Of a stretch of DNA of 64,000 nucleotides, positions 34,316-47,571 are shown one piece after another. How positions within the stretch are numbered: the stretch's first letter is position 1; every line of letters starts with the position of its first letter. The DNA comes from Otatea glauca (Eukaryota; Streptophyta; Magnoliopsida; Poales; Poaceae), in contig CM070720.1 of the NCBI GenBank assembly GCA_036346275.1, forward strand, positions 13,989,278-14,053,277, read 5' to 3'. The translations under genes and the position numbers were made by a program. Below the pieces are notes generated by a model. That model had not been told where the DNA came from. It worked only from the letters and a program-made list of their open reading frames with translations, and did not search any database.

Positions 34316-37300
34316 ATGGTAAATACTCGTGGAAACAACGGTGCTTCAGGACGTGGACTGCGCCAGAATGACAACCCCAATGATGGAGGCCATCCTCAAT
34401 CACCACCGCCAGAGGACATGCAGAATCTGGGAGCGTTTCTCGCCGCGCAGACTCAACTGATGCAGACCATGATGTAACAGATGACTAACGTGGGTGCAAA
34501 TAACAACAATCATGTGAACGGAACAACAATGGTGGACCGCGGTCGTACTCCAAGCTTTCAGATTTTATGAGGACTCGGTCGCCAACCTTTTCAGGAAATG
34601 TTAATCCCTTGGAAGCCGATGACTGGCTTAGGACCGTTGAGAGGAAGCTTCATATCACTCAATGTGAGGTAATGAGAAGGTACTCTCGCCTCTCATCAAT
34701 TGGAAGGAACATTGCGAGAATGGTGGGAAAACTATTGTGCAGCGCATGAAGCCCCGCAGAGATCACATGGGATGAGTTTACTCTCGCTTTCGCCAATACC
34801 ATGTTCCAGAGGGAATGATGGATCTCAAGAAGGACGAATTCAGAGCTCTGAAGCAAGGAGGCCAGCCCGTGGCCGAATACCTAAACAAGTTTACTCAGCT
34901 AGCCCGCTATACCCCTGAAGACGTAGCGACAGATAAAGCTAGGCAGTCCCGCTTCATGAAGGGACTAAATTCCGGACTGCAAGTGGGGCTGATCACCCAC
35001 AATTTTTCGGACTTTCAGGAATTGATTAATAAGGCATTGATTCTAGAAGACAAGCGCAAAGAGCTGGGTGAAAACCGTAAGCGCTTGATGACCAATCAGG
35101 GTGGACGTCCCAACCACCTACGTTTGAGAATGTCACGCATGATGGTTGCGATTCCAACCATCAGTTGTAAACAAGGCATCAACCCCTGCACCCCGCCCTA
35201 CTAATCAGAATTTTCAGACGCTAGCACAGGCGATAATGCACCGGGAGGAGTCGATGAGTTGTGATCAAGAGATGCTACACATGTAATGAGCCAGGGCATT
35301 TCTCTAATAGGTGTCCACAGAAGGGAGGCATCACGCCAGTGCGTTTTAACTTGGGATCAACACCTGCCAAGGCACCGGCGTCAGGAGGAAATCGTGCGCC
35401 AGGTCAAGCTGGAGCAACCCCTCAATCAACCACACGTGGAAGGATCAACCACATCACTGCAGATGGAGCTCATGAGGCTACGGACGTCGTATTGGGTAAG
35501 TTCCTGGTTAACTCAGTACCTGCCACAGTTTTATTTGATTCTGGAGCTTTGCATTCGTTCGTTTCTCAAAGTTTTGCAACCAAGAATGGATTCAATGTCG
35601 TAAATCTTAAGTGCGTGCTACTAGTCCAAGCCCCAGGATCTGAGCTTAGATCTAGCCTTGGGTGCGTGGGAGTTAAGTTGCTTATGGATGGGATAGAATT
35701 TCTAGCAAATCTTATCTTGATAGATACGCAATCCCTAGATGTTATCCTTGGAACGGATTGGCTGTCCAAACATAGAGCTATTTTGGATTGTGGCCGAAGG
35801 ATCGTATCATTGGAAAGCCCTAAGGGCAAGAAGGTAGAATTCCGAGCGACCGCAGTTCGTAATGGACAGTTAGTAGTCAACAGTGTGCAAGCCATCAACA
35901 TAGAAAGGGTGCTAGTAGTCAGCGAATACCCGGACGTGTTCCTAGAAGATTTGCTAGGAATGCCGCCAGATCGCGACATCGAGTTTGTTATTGAGTTAGC
36001 GCTAGGGACAGCACCGATATCAAAGAGACCTTATCGGATGCCTACCGATAAGTTGGTAGAAATGAAAAAGCAGATTGAGGAACTGGTAGAGAAGGGTTTT
36101 ATCGGACCAAGTTCGTCACCATGGGAGCGCGATTTTGTTTGTCCCAGAAGAAAGGCGGAAGTCTTAGGATGTGTATTGATTATCGAGCACTCAATGAAGT
36201 AACAATCAAAAATAAGTACCCATTGCCCAGGATCGACGATTTATTTGATCGATTAAGGGGCGGGGTTTTCTCTAAAATAGATCTTCGATTACGGATACCA
36301 TCGATTGAAGATCGAGCGGAGCATGTGCCTAAGGCTGCGTTCTCTACGCGATATGGACACTATGAGTTCACGATAATGTCATTTAGATTGACTAATGCCC
36401 CTGCATATTTCATGAACATGATGAATAAGGTTTTCATGGAATCCCTGGATAAGTTTGTTGTAGTCTTTATAGACGATATCCTAATTTTCTCGAAGACAGA
36501 GGAAGAGCATGCGGAGCATTTGAGGACGGTCTTGGAGAGGTTGCGAGAACATCGGCTGTACGCTAAGTTCAGCAAGTGTGAGTTTTGGAAGGAGAAGGTT
36601 GAATTTCTGGGTCATGTAATGACTGCTAAATGAGTTGCAGTTGACCCAAGCAAAGTGGATGCAATGTTGCATTGGGAGCAACCGAAGTCTGTTACTCAGA
36701 TTCGTAGTTTCCTGGAGATGGCAGGATATTACCATCGATTCATAGAAGGATTCTCAATGATTGCCAAACCCCTTACACAGTTGTTGAACAAAGAAAATAA
36801 GTTTGCATGGACGCCAAAGTGCGAAAAGAGTTTTATGGAACTGAAGAAGCATCTAACGACAGCCCCAGTGTTAGTATTGCCGAATGTGCAGAATAGCTTT
36901 GATATTTATTGTGATGCTTCAAAGCAAGGTCTGGGATGCATGTTGATGCAAAATGGCAAAGCCATGGCTTATGTGTCAAGGCAGTTAAGGCCACATGAAG
37001 AGAATAATCCGACGCATGATTTGGAGCTAGGCTGCCGTAGTGCATGCCTTGAAAATATGGCGTCATTATCTTATAGGGAGCAGATGTGAGATATATCTGA
37101 GACCACAAGAGCACAAGTACATATTCACTCAAGCGGATCTTAATATGAGGCAACGAAGGTGGCTAGAGTTAATTAAGGATTATAATGTAGAATTCATTAT
37201 CACCTGGAAAAGCTAATGTGTTAGCGGATGCTCGAGTCGAAAGAGCCATAGTGAGAATCGCTAACGACGGATGATCAACCGAGCTATGTAAAGAATTTGA

Positions 37301-38777
37301 AGTTAAAGTTGGAAGTAGTCCCACAAGGAGTTGTAGCTGCTCTCAGTAAAGCCAACACTTGAGGATCGAGATAAGAGAAGGCCAAAAGATGATGAGAAAA
37401 TCACTAAGATCAAGTCAAAGAAAGAGGAAGGCTTAGCCGTGGATTTCACCTTGGATGAGCAAGGAACCATGTTCTTCAGCGGTCGAATTTGTGTGCCGAA
37501 TAAAAGGAGTCAAACAAGCGATTCTTGAGGAAGCTCACGATTCTAAGTACTCGATTCATCCAGAAGTGCTAAAATGTATCAAGATTTGAGGAGAGATTCG
37601 GTGGCCTAATATGAGCGTGAGGTGGTGAGCACGTTGCTCTATCGATGTATGTCAGAGAGTAAAAGCCATGCATCAAAGACCTGCTGGTTTGTTACAACCG
37701 TTGAAAATTCCTGAATGGAAGTGGGAGGAAATCGGTATGGATTTTATCACCGGTTTACCTAAGACTCAGAGAGGATATGATTCAATTTGGGTTATTGTGG
37801 ATCGGTTGACCAAGGTCGCTCACTTCATTCCAGTAAAGACCACCTACTCAGGAGACCGTTTGGCAGAGTTGTATATGTCAAGGATTGTGTGTTTGTATGG
37901 AGTGCGAAGAAGATAGTCTCGGATAAGTGCATAATTCACCTCAAGGTTTTGGGATAAATTGCATGAAGCTATGGGGACTCGATTGAACTTTAGTACAGCG
38001 TATCATCCGCAGACAGATGGGCAGACCGAAAGGGTTAATCAGATCCTAGAAGATATGCTGAGAGCCTGCGCATTGGTTTATACTACATCATGGGATAAGT
38101 GCTTACCATATGCAGAATTCAGTTATAACAACAGCTACCAGGCTAGCTTACGAATGTCGCCATTTGAGGTATTATATGGATGTGCTTGTCGTACCCCGCT
38201 GAATTGGAATGAGACAGGAGATTGTATGGTATTTGGACTTGATATTCTCAAGGAAGCCGAAGAGCGAGTTGCTATGATCAGAGAGAGGTTGAAAGTAGAA
38301 CAATCGAGACAAAAGAGATATGCTGATAACTGTCGCCGAGATTTGAGTTTTGAGCCAAATGATTATGTGTATCTCAGGGTCACCCCTCTCAAGGGTGTTA
38401 AAAGGTTCCATGTGAAAGGAAAACTTGCACCAAGATATAGCGGTCCGTTCAAGATTTTGAGCCGTCGTGGGGAAGTTGCTTACCAGCTGGAGTTGCCGCA
38501 GTCACTGTCAGGTGTGCATAATGTGTTTCATGTGTCGCAACTCAAGAAATGTCTTAGGGTGCCAATAGAGCAAACCCCGTTGGACACAATAGAGCTGCAT
38601 GAAGATTTGATTTATAAAGAGCAGCCGATCAAAATTTTGGATGTTATGGAACGCAGGACCAGGAACAAGTCTATTCGCTTTTGCAGAGTTCAGTGGAGCA
38701 ATCATTCCGAAAGTGAAGCAACTTGGGAGCGTGAGGAAGATTTGAAGTTAGAATTTCCAAACCTATTCCTTAGTTAG
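34316..38777 (+). pseudogene. gag-pol of internal-1, heavily interrupted
   Basis: Gag starts at 34316 (MVNTRGNNG), with a stop at 34475-34477 shared by all three copies. Gag core and CCHC knuckle (CYTCNEPGHFSNRC, about 35268-35310) follow. Protease has FDSGALHSF (about 35538). RT is broken near 36125 and 36290, with FIDDILIFS at about 36470 and the shared pol stop at 36631-36633. RNase H is at about 36900, and a badly frameshifted stretch runs 37030-37650. Integrase is partly lost, with the Glu-containing segment TDGQTERVNQ near 38020. The chromodomain is intact to 38777. Within 37180-37640 nearly every difference from internal-2 is one missing base at CAG, CTG or CCG. Confidence 0.85.
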
Positions 38778-38819
38778 CCCTGAATCTCAAGGTCGAGATT
38801 CTGTTAAGGGGGGCAGGTT

Positions 38820-41800
38820 TGTGACATCCCAAAATTTGCTTTAAAATGATTTTATTGGTTATTTGTCCATTTTATGTTTTTCTGGAATTTATTGGATTTA
38901 TTTGAATTAACTTCAAATTAAGTATATTGGTCTTTTATTGAAAACTATTTAAATTTATGTAAAGTTAAAATAAAGTTTTACCAAAAATATTTTATCTGAG
39001 TTCAAAATGCCTTAAAGTATTTTTGAGATTTTTCTGGGATTTTTCATGATAATTTTATTGCTTGAAACAAGTTAAATGATTTTTTGTAATTATTTTAAAT
39101 CATAAATCCTTTTAAAAACCTGGTGAACAGTACAGGCCGGCCCACTACTGTGCAGCCCAAGTAGCCCGCGCAGCACATTTTCCGCCGAAACCCTAACCCT
39201 AAGAAAGCCCACCGTTGGATTGAGATCCAACGGTTGTGTTTCGCCGCGTCGCCGAATCGCTCTGGGCCGTTGGATGGAAGTCGCGTGGGCGCTCGGGATG
39301 AGGTGCGTCACCTCACCGTGTCACCGCCGAGTCGCCGCCACGGAACCATCTTGGCGTCCGCGCGCGCACGCCTTCCCATGCGGTTATTTAAAGGCGCCAG
39401 CGGCGCTGAAATCCTCACCTCGCACCGCTCGTCTGCTGCAATTCCGAGCCCAGTCGTCGTCGTTCGCTCGTAGAAGCTCGCGGAGTTGAAGCTTGTAGCC
39501 GCCATGGTTTTTGCCCGAGAACGTCGCCGATCCGCCGTCTTCCGCCGCTTTGGTCCCGGATCCGAGTTCGCCATGGTGCTTCGCGTCGACTCCTCTCCTT
39601 CTTTGCGTCGGAATCGCGCAAGAGCGCCGTCGGTCAGGCCATCTTCTTCGCTGCCGGTGAAGTTCCGCCGCCGTGCTTCCATCGCCAGATCCGTAAGTTG
39701 TAGACCGTCGGATCAGATCTGAACCGCCAAGATTCCGCCGCGTCACGGTCAGCCGCGTCCGTTCGATTTGATCAAAACCCGTGGATGCACGCCGCGTGTT
39801 GAGCGTCGGTGCAGGCGGCGTTGCGACCAATCAGAGGGCTCGCGTGTAAGGTGCGAGGCGAGGCACCATGAGCCATGTCCACCGTGAACCGGTGCGGGAT
39901 GCTAGACACGGTCCATGCGCCTAAGGCGCGTGGCAACACTGATTAGTCGGGCTTTGGTGACATCAGCGTGACCTGATAAATCGATTTTCAATCTAAAAAT
40001 AATTCAGTTAATTTCGATTTTCCAATTTGTGTATTTTCTGTACTGATTCAAACTTCAAGAGGCTATAACTTTTGCATTTTAACTCGGATTTGAGTGATTC
40101 AAATTTCTAAAAATTTGTAAAATTGAGATATATTTAACAGTGAATTTTATTTGATTTTTGGAGTTCATTTGTTCTCTTTTTTGGTATTTATTTGCTTTTC
40201 TCCTTCGGTACGTGTAGACGTTGAATTGTGCGACGCTTCGGAGGAAGATCTAACAACTCAAGATCAAGTTCCATAACAAGATCAGAACCTATTCCAAGGC
40301 AAGTTGTGCTTTGATCATGTTGAACCTATGTTTATACAAATGCTATATTGTTTTAATTTATTGCATAGTATCTCAAGTATACAATTGTTTCAATCTAAAT
40401 TGGGATCTAGTTAATCTACCAAATTGATCTATACCTTACCTTGCCATTGTATGCCATGATCTAATCGTCACCCTAGGATGGTTAACTAATAGTTGGTTAA
40501 TATTGATAATCAACATGGGTTGGTTAGACCATTGTAGATTGCTTAGTCGTGCCACGTCATCACATGTACTTGAACTATCAATGATTAATATTGACTAGTG
40601 GAATATGGAATAATGATGTGAACTTGTGTGTCATGTGAGGTCACACAATGAGATTGAGTTGCAGTGGTGAGTCATGTCACGCAACGATATTGATTTGTTG
40701 ATAGCACGTGGTGCTTGGTAATCAACTTGGGTGATAATCAGTTAGATTGGGGCAAGTGACAAGGGGCGAGTATGCGAAGGTGGGCCCGATGGGCAGAGGG
40801 TATGTGGATGTCTTGCCTTGATCACTATAAGGACTTAACTTTGCAAGCCTTTGACCTGAGTCAATCATGCAACCACATGTTTGGAATGGGACAGCCTAGC
40901 TGATTAATTTGTAAAGTCTAGATTTCGATACTGTCGAAGTGACTAGTGAGTTCCTATATTTTGGGGTAGACTCACATGGTGCAAGAGGGGGGCCCTGGAT
41001 GTGGTAACCAGTCTCACCAGTGTTGAAACCTTAGCGAGCAGTACTGGGTCTAGGTGGAGCATTGTAAAGGCTTTGTTATAATCACTCGCCTTTGTGGTGT
41101 TTGGTTGTATCGTGTGGGTAAATTGTATAACCTCTGCGAGTGTAAAGCTGTTCGAATAGCCGTGCTCACGGAATTGAGCAATGCTCGGGAATTCTGATTA
41201 AGGGTTAGCTTAATTAAATGGAAAACTTGGTTGGGATGGCAGGATGTCATTGGAGTTGAAAATTGGTTTAGGATTGGAAACTTGGTTTACTTGAGGAACA
41301 CTGAAACTATTATTTACTGTTATTTGTTTTACAATCTTTATGATCTATTTATTGTATTTGTTCGTAAATGCTGCTTATTGCAAAATAGCCATAAAAGCCT
41401 ATCCTTTGGAATAAGCCTTGCATATAGTTACATAGAATTGCATTCTGTGCACAACTTGTTGAGTGCTTTAAGTACTCACCCTTTCCAACAACAATAATCA
41501 ACAGTTGAAGAATCTATACCTGTGTTGGAGGAGGAGTTCCAGGAGGACACGAGTCATTAGGGTCCGTGCCTTGTCAGTTGCCTGTGGTGAACTGATGAGC
41601 TATCTACGTTTTCTACTTTTCGCTGCTTAATTCTTAGCTTATATTTCAAGTCTTGCCCTGTGTGGCTTAATAATGTAAGTTGGTCATAAGGTCATACACT
41701 TAGCTATATCAATAAATGGAGTATTATTCTATTATCGTTGAGTATGATGTGATATGTACCCATGTTGAGCTGTGTGCACTAGCGTTGATCCTGGGACTGG

Positions 41801-41846
41801 TGCGGTAAACACAGTGGGTTCGAATCAGTGGATTCGGGTCCTTACA
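38820..41846 (+). repeat. LTR3, 3027 bp, shared by internal-1 and internal-2
   Basis: Starts TGTGACATCCC after a polypurine tract and ends GGGTCCTTACA before the primer site at 41851. TATA-like TATTTAAA at 39385-39392. It has no nested LTR-B and no target duplication at either end. The GC-rich part (39100-39900) has more small deletions than LTR4. Confidence 0.95.
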
Positions 41847-42047
41847 GAGGTGGTATCAGATCATACTGACTGTTGGTCTTGACCCTAGATAGCATGGGAG
41901 TGTCCAAAACTATTTTCTAAAGAAATATCTAAAGTTGACTAATGAAACACTCTTGACTCTTCTTATAATCTACTTCTCGCCTTTGCTGAATTTACCGTTT
42001 TATTGCTGTTCGGATGGAGAACTTATTCAAGGTTCTTTGTGGAGCAG

Positions 42048-42815
42048 ATGCCGATCTTTCCGACTTTTGAGGAGTCAGCGGGTGGCTATGCTATGGAGTT
42101 GTGGAGAGTTCTTCAGACGCTTGGAGGGTTCTATCGTCCACTTTACCAAGGAGGCAGCTGGTCAGTTAATGGTGTACACTGAGGATTTATTTGCAAGCTG
42201 ATCATCTACGCTCGGGAGAACGAGGAAGCTAGCAGGCCGATCAACATTTCTGCAAGGAGGTTCTCGTACGTGGTTGCGATTCAGGAGGTTGCTCGACTTG
42301 CTCTTCGCCGTGTCTGCCGCGACTATGCCGACGAGCTTCACGACTCAGTGTTTCGACTTCACCCCTATATGCAAGCATGCCGACGCCGACGGATCGTGGG
42401 GGGTAAGTGTGCTACTGCAGTACACCTGGCTGAGTTTGCTATCGCCCAGGAGGAGCATATGAGAGAGACTACTCAAGAGCTGGAGACAGTGTATGAGGCA
42501 CTCAGAGTGATAGAGCAGGAGCTTGAGGAGACCCGTGCCGCAGCGATCGGAGTGACCACTGAGCTAGGAGAAGCCCTAGAGGAGGTTGAGGATCAGTTGG
42601 AGCGTGTGACCCAGGGAGCTCAGGAGCCAGTCGAGGAGACTGAGGAGGATCCAGAGGAGCGAGAGTGGGACCCAGAGGAGCGTGAAGTTCCTGTTGCTGC
42701 GGAGGAGCCAGTGATGGAGTCATCGATAGGTTTGCTCCTATGCCAGCCCACCCACCGGTGTATGCGCCGGGTCAGTCTCAGCCGGGGTGGCTGGATGAGT
42801 GAGAGTCAGTCTTAG
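42048..42815 (+). pseudogene. ORF0 of internal-2
   Basis: Frame from MPIFPTFEES at 42048, with an in-frame TGA at 42180-42182, then open to 42815. Same layout as the better described copy at 50815-51582, with only a few changes near the acidic C-terminal part. Confidence 0.75.
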
Positions 42816-43081
42816 AGTTGTGTTGAGACTCGAGTTTTGAGTCGCATCTTTGAGTTAGTCCTTACCTTTTTAGTAGACGTTAAGGTTTAGTGTTTAGTTT
42901 GCTTCTTTGTATTCTTTGAGTGTGCGTTATGTGTTGCGAGCTTGTAGGCTTTTGTAAGCAACCATACCAAGAATAAATAAAGAATTATTTTAGTTGGGTT
43001 TAACTTTGTTTCCCCACCTTAGAAATTCTCACATCTTATCTATGCTACATCTACCTTTCCTAACCCAAAGACAATCAGCGG

Positions 43082-46000
43082 ATGGTAAATACTCGTGGAA
43101 ACAACGGTGCTTGGGACGTGGATCGCGCGCGAATGACAACCCCAATGATGGAGGCCATCCTCAATCACCACCGCCAGAGGACATGCGAGAATCTGGGGCG
43201 TTTCTGCGCGCAGACTCAAGCGATCACGAGACCATGATGTAACGGATGACTAACGTGGTGCAAATAACAACAATCATGTGAACCGAACAACAATGGTGGA
43301 CGCGGTCGTACTCCAAGCTTTCAGATTTTATGAGGACTCGGCCGCCAACCTTTTCAGAAATGTTAATCCCTTGAAGCCGATGGCGGCTTAGGACCGTTGA
43401 GAGGAAGCTTCATATCACTCAATGTGAGGGTAATGAGAAGGTACTCTCGCCTCTCATCAATTGGAAGGAACATTGCAGAATGGTGGGAAAACTATTGTGC
43501 GCGCATGAAGCCCCGCAGAGATCACATGGGATGAGTTTACTCGCTTTCGCCAATACCATGTTCGGAGGGAATGATGGATCTCAAGAAGGGCGAATTGAGC
43601 TACGAAGCAAGGAGGCCAGCCCGTGGCCGAATACCTAAACAAGTTTACTCAGCTAGCCCGCTATACCCCACGAAGGCGTAGCGACAGATAAAGCTAGGCG
43701 ATCCGCTTCATGAAGGACTAAATTCGGACTGCAAGTGGGGTGATCACCCACAATTTTTGGACTTTGAGAATTGATTAATAAGGCATTGATTCTAGAAGAC
43801 AAGCGCAAAGAGTGGGTGAAAACCGTAAGCGCTTGATGACCAATCGGTGGACGTCCCAACCACCTACGTTTGAGAATGTCACCGCAGTAGTTTGCCAGAT
43901 TCCAACCATCAGTTGTAAACAAGGCATCAACCCCTGCACCCCGCCCTACTAATCAGAATTTTCAGACGCTAGCACAGGCGATAATGCACCGGGAGAGTCG
44001 ATAGTTGCGATCAAGAGATGCTACACATGTAATGAGCGGGCATTTCTCTAATAGGTGTCCACGAAGGAGGCATCACGCCAAAGGCGTTTTAACAGGATCA
44101 ACACCGCCAAGGCACCGCGTCGGGAGGAAATCGTGCGCCAGTCAAGCCGAGCAACCCTCAATCAACCACACGTGGAAGGATCAACCACATCACTGCAGAT
44201 GGAGCTCATGAGGCTACGGACGTCGTATTGGGTAAGTTCCTGGTTAACTCAGTACCTGCCACAGTTTTATTTGATTCTGGAGCTTTGCATTCGTTCGTTT
44301 CTCAAAGTTTTGCAACCAAGAATGGATTCAATGTCGTAAATCTTAAGTGCGTGCTACTAGTCCAAGCCCCAGGATCTGAGCTTAGATCTAGCCTTGGGTG
44401 CGTGGGAGTTAAGTTGCTTATGGATGGGATAGAATTTCTAGCAAATCTTATCTTGATAGATACGCAATCCCTAGATGTTATCCTTGGAACGGATAGGCTG
44501 TCCAAACATAGAGCTATTTTGGATTGTGGTCGAAGGATCGTATCATTGGAAAGCCCTAAGGGCAAGAAGGTAGAATTCCGAGCGACCGCAGTTCGTAATG
44601 GACAGTTAGTAGTCAACAGTGTGCAAGCCATCAACATAGAAAGGGTGCTAGTAGTCAGCGAATACCCGGACGTGTTCCTAGAAGATTTGCTAGGAATGCC
44701 GCCAGATCGCGACATCGAGTTTGTTATTGAGTTAGCGCTAGGGACAGCACCGATATCAAAGAGACCTTATCGGATGCCTACCGATAAGTTGGTAGAAATG
44801 AAAAAGCAGATTGAGGAACTAGTAGAGAAGGGTTTTATCAGACCAAGTTCGTCACCATGGGGAGCGCCAGTTTTGTTTGTCCCGAAGAAAGACGGAAGTC
44901 TTAGGATGTGTATTGATTATCGAGCACTCAATGAAGTAACAATCAAAAATAAGTACCCATTGCCCAGGATCGACGATTTATTTGATCAGTTAAGGGGAGC
45001 GGGAGTTTTCTCTAAAATAGATCTTCGTTCTGGATACCATCAGTTGAAGATCCGAGCGGAGCATGTGCCTAAGACTGCGTTCTCTACGCGATATGGACAC
45101 TATGAGTTCACAGTAATGTCATTTAGATTGACTAATGCCCCTGCATATTTCATGAACATGATGAATAAGGTTTTCATGGAATCCCTGGATAAGTTTGTTG
45201 TAGTCTTTATAGACGATATCCTAATTTTCTCGAAGACAGAGGAAGAGCATGCGGAGCATTTGAGGACGGTCTTGGAGAGGTTGCGAGAACATCGGCTGTA
45301 CGCTAAGTTCAGCAAGTGTGAGTTTTGGAAGGAGAAGGTTGAATTTCTGGGTCATGTAATGACTGCTAAATGAGTTGCAGTTGACCCAAGCAAAGTGGAT
45401 GCAATGTTGCATTGGGAGCAACCGAAGTCTGTTACTCAGATTCGTAGTTTCCTGGAGATGGCAGGATATTACCATCGATTCATAGAAGGATTCTCAATGA
45501 TTGCCAAACCCCTTACACAGTTGTTGAACAAAGAAAATAAGTTTGCATGGACGCCAAAGTGCGAAAAGAGTTTTATGGAACTGAAGAAGCATCTAACGAC
45601 AGCCCCAGTGTTAGTATTGCCGAATGTGCAGAATAGCTTTGATATTTATTGTGATGCTTCAAAGCAAGGTCTGGGATGCATGTTGATGCAAAATGGCAAA
45701 GCCATGGCTTATGTGTCAAGGCAGTTAAGGCCACATGAAGAGAATAATCCGACGCATGATTTGGAGCTAGCTGCCGTAGTGCATGCCTTGAAAATATGGC
45801 GTCATTATCTTATAGGGAACAGATGTGAGATATATACAGACCACAAGAGCCTGAAGTACATATTCACTCAAGCAGATCTTAATATGAGGCAACGAAGGTG
45901 GCTAGAGTTAATTAAGGATTATAATGTGGGAATTCATTATCACCCTGGAAAAGCTAATGTGTTAGCGGATGCTCTGAGTCGAAAGAGCCATAGTGAGAAT

Positions 46001-47529
46001 ACGCTAACGACGGATGATCAACCAGAGCTATGTAAAGAATTTCAGAAGTTAAAGTTGGAAGTAGTCCCACAAGGAGTTGTAGCTGCTCTCGAAGTAAAGC
46101 CAACACTTGAGGATCAGATAAGAGAAGGCCAAAAAGATGATGAGAAAATCACTAAGATCAAGTCAAAGAAAGAGGAAGGCTTAGCCGTGGATTTCACCTT
46201 GGATGAGCAAGGAACCATGTTCTTCAACGGTCGAATTTGTGTGCCGAATAAAAAGGAGCTGAAGCAACTGATTCTTGAGGAAGCTCACGATTCTAAGTAC
46301 TCGATTCATCCAGGAAGTGCTAAAATGTATCAAGATTTGAGGGAGAGATTCTGGTGGCCTAATATGAAGCGTGAGGTGGCTGAGCACGTTGCTCTATCGA
46401 TGTATGTCAGAGAGTAAAAGCCATGCATCAAAGACCTGTTGGTTTGTTACAACCGTTGAAAATTCCTGAATGGAAGTGGGAGGAAATCGGTATGGATTTT
46501 ATCACCGGTTTACCTAAGACTCAGAGAGGATATGATTCAATTTGGGTTATTGTGGATCGGTTGACCAAGGTCGCTCACTTCATTCCAGTAAAGACCACCT
46601 ACTCAGGAGACCGTTTGGCAGAGTTGTATATGTCAAGGATTGTGTGTTTGTATGGAGTGCCGAAGAAGATAGTCTCGGATAGAGGTACGCAATTCACCTC
46701 AAGGTTTTGGGATAAATTGCATGAAGCTATGGGGACTCGATTGAACTTTAGTACAGCGTATCATCCGCAGACAGATGGGCAGACCGAAAGGGTTAATCAG
46801 ATCCTAGAAGATATGCTGAGAGCCTGCGCATTGGTTTATACTACATCATGGGATAAGTGCTTACCATATGCAGAATTCAGTTATAACAACAGCTACCAGG
46901 CTAGCTTACGAATGTCGCCATTTGAGGTATTATATGGATGTGCTTGTCGTACCCCGCTGAATTGGAATGAGACAGGAGATTGTATGGTATTTGGACTTGA
47001 TATTCTCAAGGAAGCCGAAGAGCGAGTTGCTATGATCAGAGAGAGGTTGAAAGTAGAACAATCGAGACAAAAGAGATATCTTGATAAGCATCGCGAGATT
47101 TGAGTTTTGAGCCAAATGATTATGTGTATCTCGTGGTCACCCTCTCAAGGGTGTTAAAAGGTTCCATGTGAAAGGAAAACTTGCACCAAGATATAGCGGT
47201 CCGTTCAAGATTTTGAGCCGTCGTGGGAAGTTGCTTACATTTGGAGTTGCATGATCCTTTATCGGTGTGCATAATGTGTTTCATGTGTCGCAACTCAAGA
47301 AATGTCTTAGGGTGCCAATAGAGCAAACCCCGTTGGACACAATAGAGCTGCATGAAGATTTGATTTATAAAGAGCAGCCGATCAAAATTTTGGATGTTAT
47401 GGAACGCAGGACCAGGAACAAGTCTATTCGCTTTGCAGAGTTCAGTGGAGCAATCATTCAGAAAGTGAAGCAACTTGGGAGCGTGAGGAAGATTTGAAGT
47501 TAGAATTTCCAAACCTATTCCTTAGTTAG
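43082..47529 (+). pseudogene. gag-pol of internal-2, best pol of the array
   Basis: Gag (from 43082) is broken by many small deletions and the shared stop at 43240-43242. From 44228 protease and RT are open to the shared TGA at 45371-45373: FDSGALHSF near 44270 and FIDDILIFS near 45210, where SFRLTNAPAYF replaces the usual PFGLTNAP pattern. After the stop, RNase H (DIYCDASKQGLGCML, 45640) and integrase stay open to 46417. There a one-base loss removes the CC half of the zinc-binding motif. The core resumes at 46423 with Asp in GMDFITG, Asp in VSDRGTQF and Glu in TDGQTERVNQ. A break near 47100 and the chromodomain to 47529 follow. Confidence 0.9.
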
Positions 47530-47571
47530 CCCTGAATCTCAAGGTCGAGATTCTGTTAAGGGGGGCAGGTT

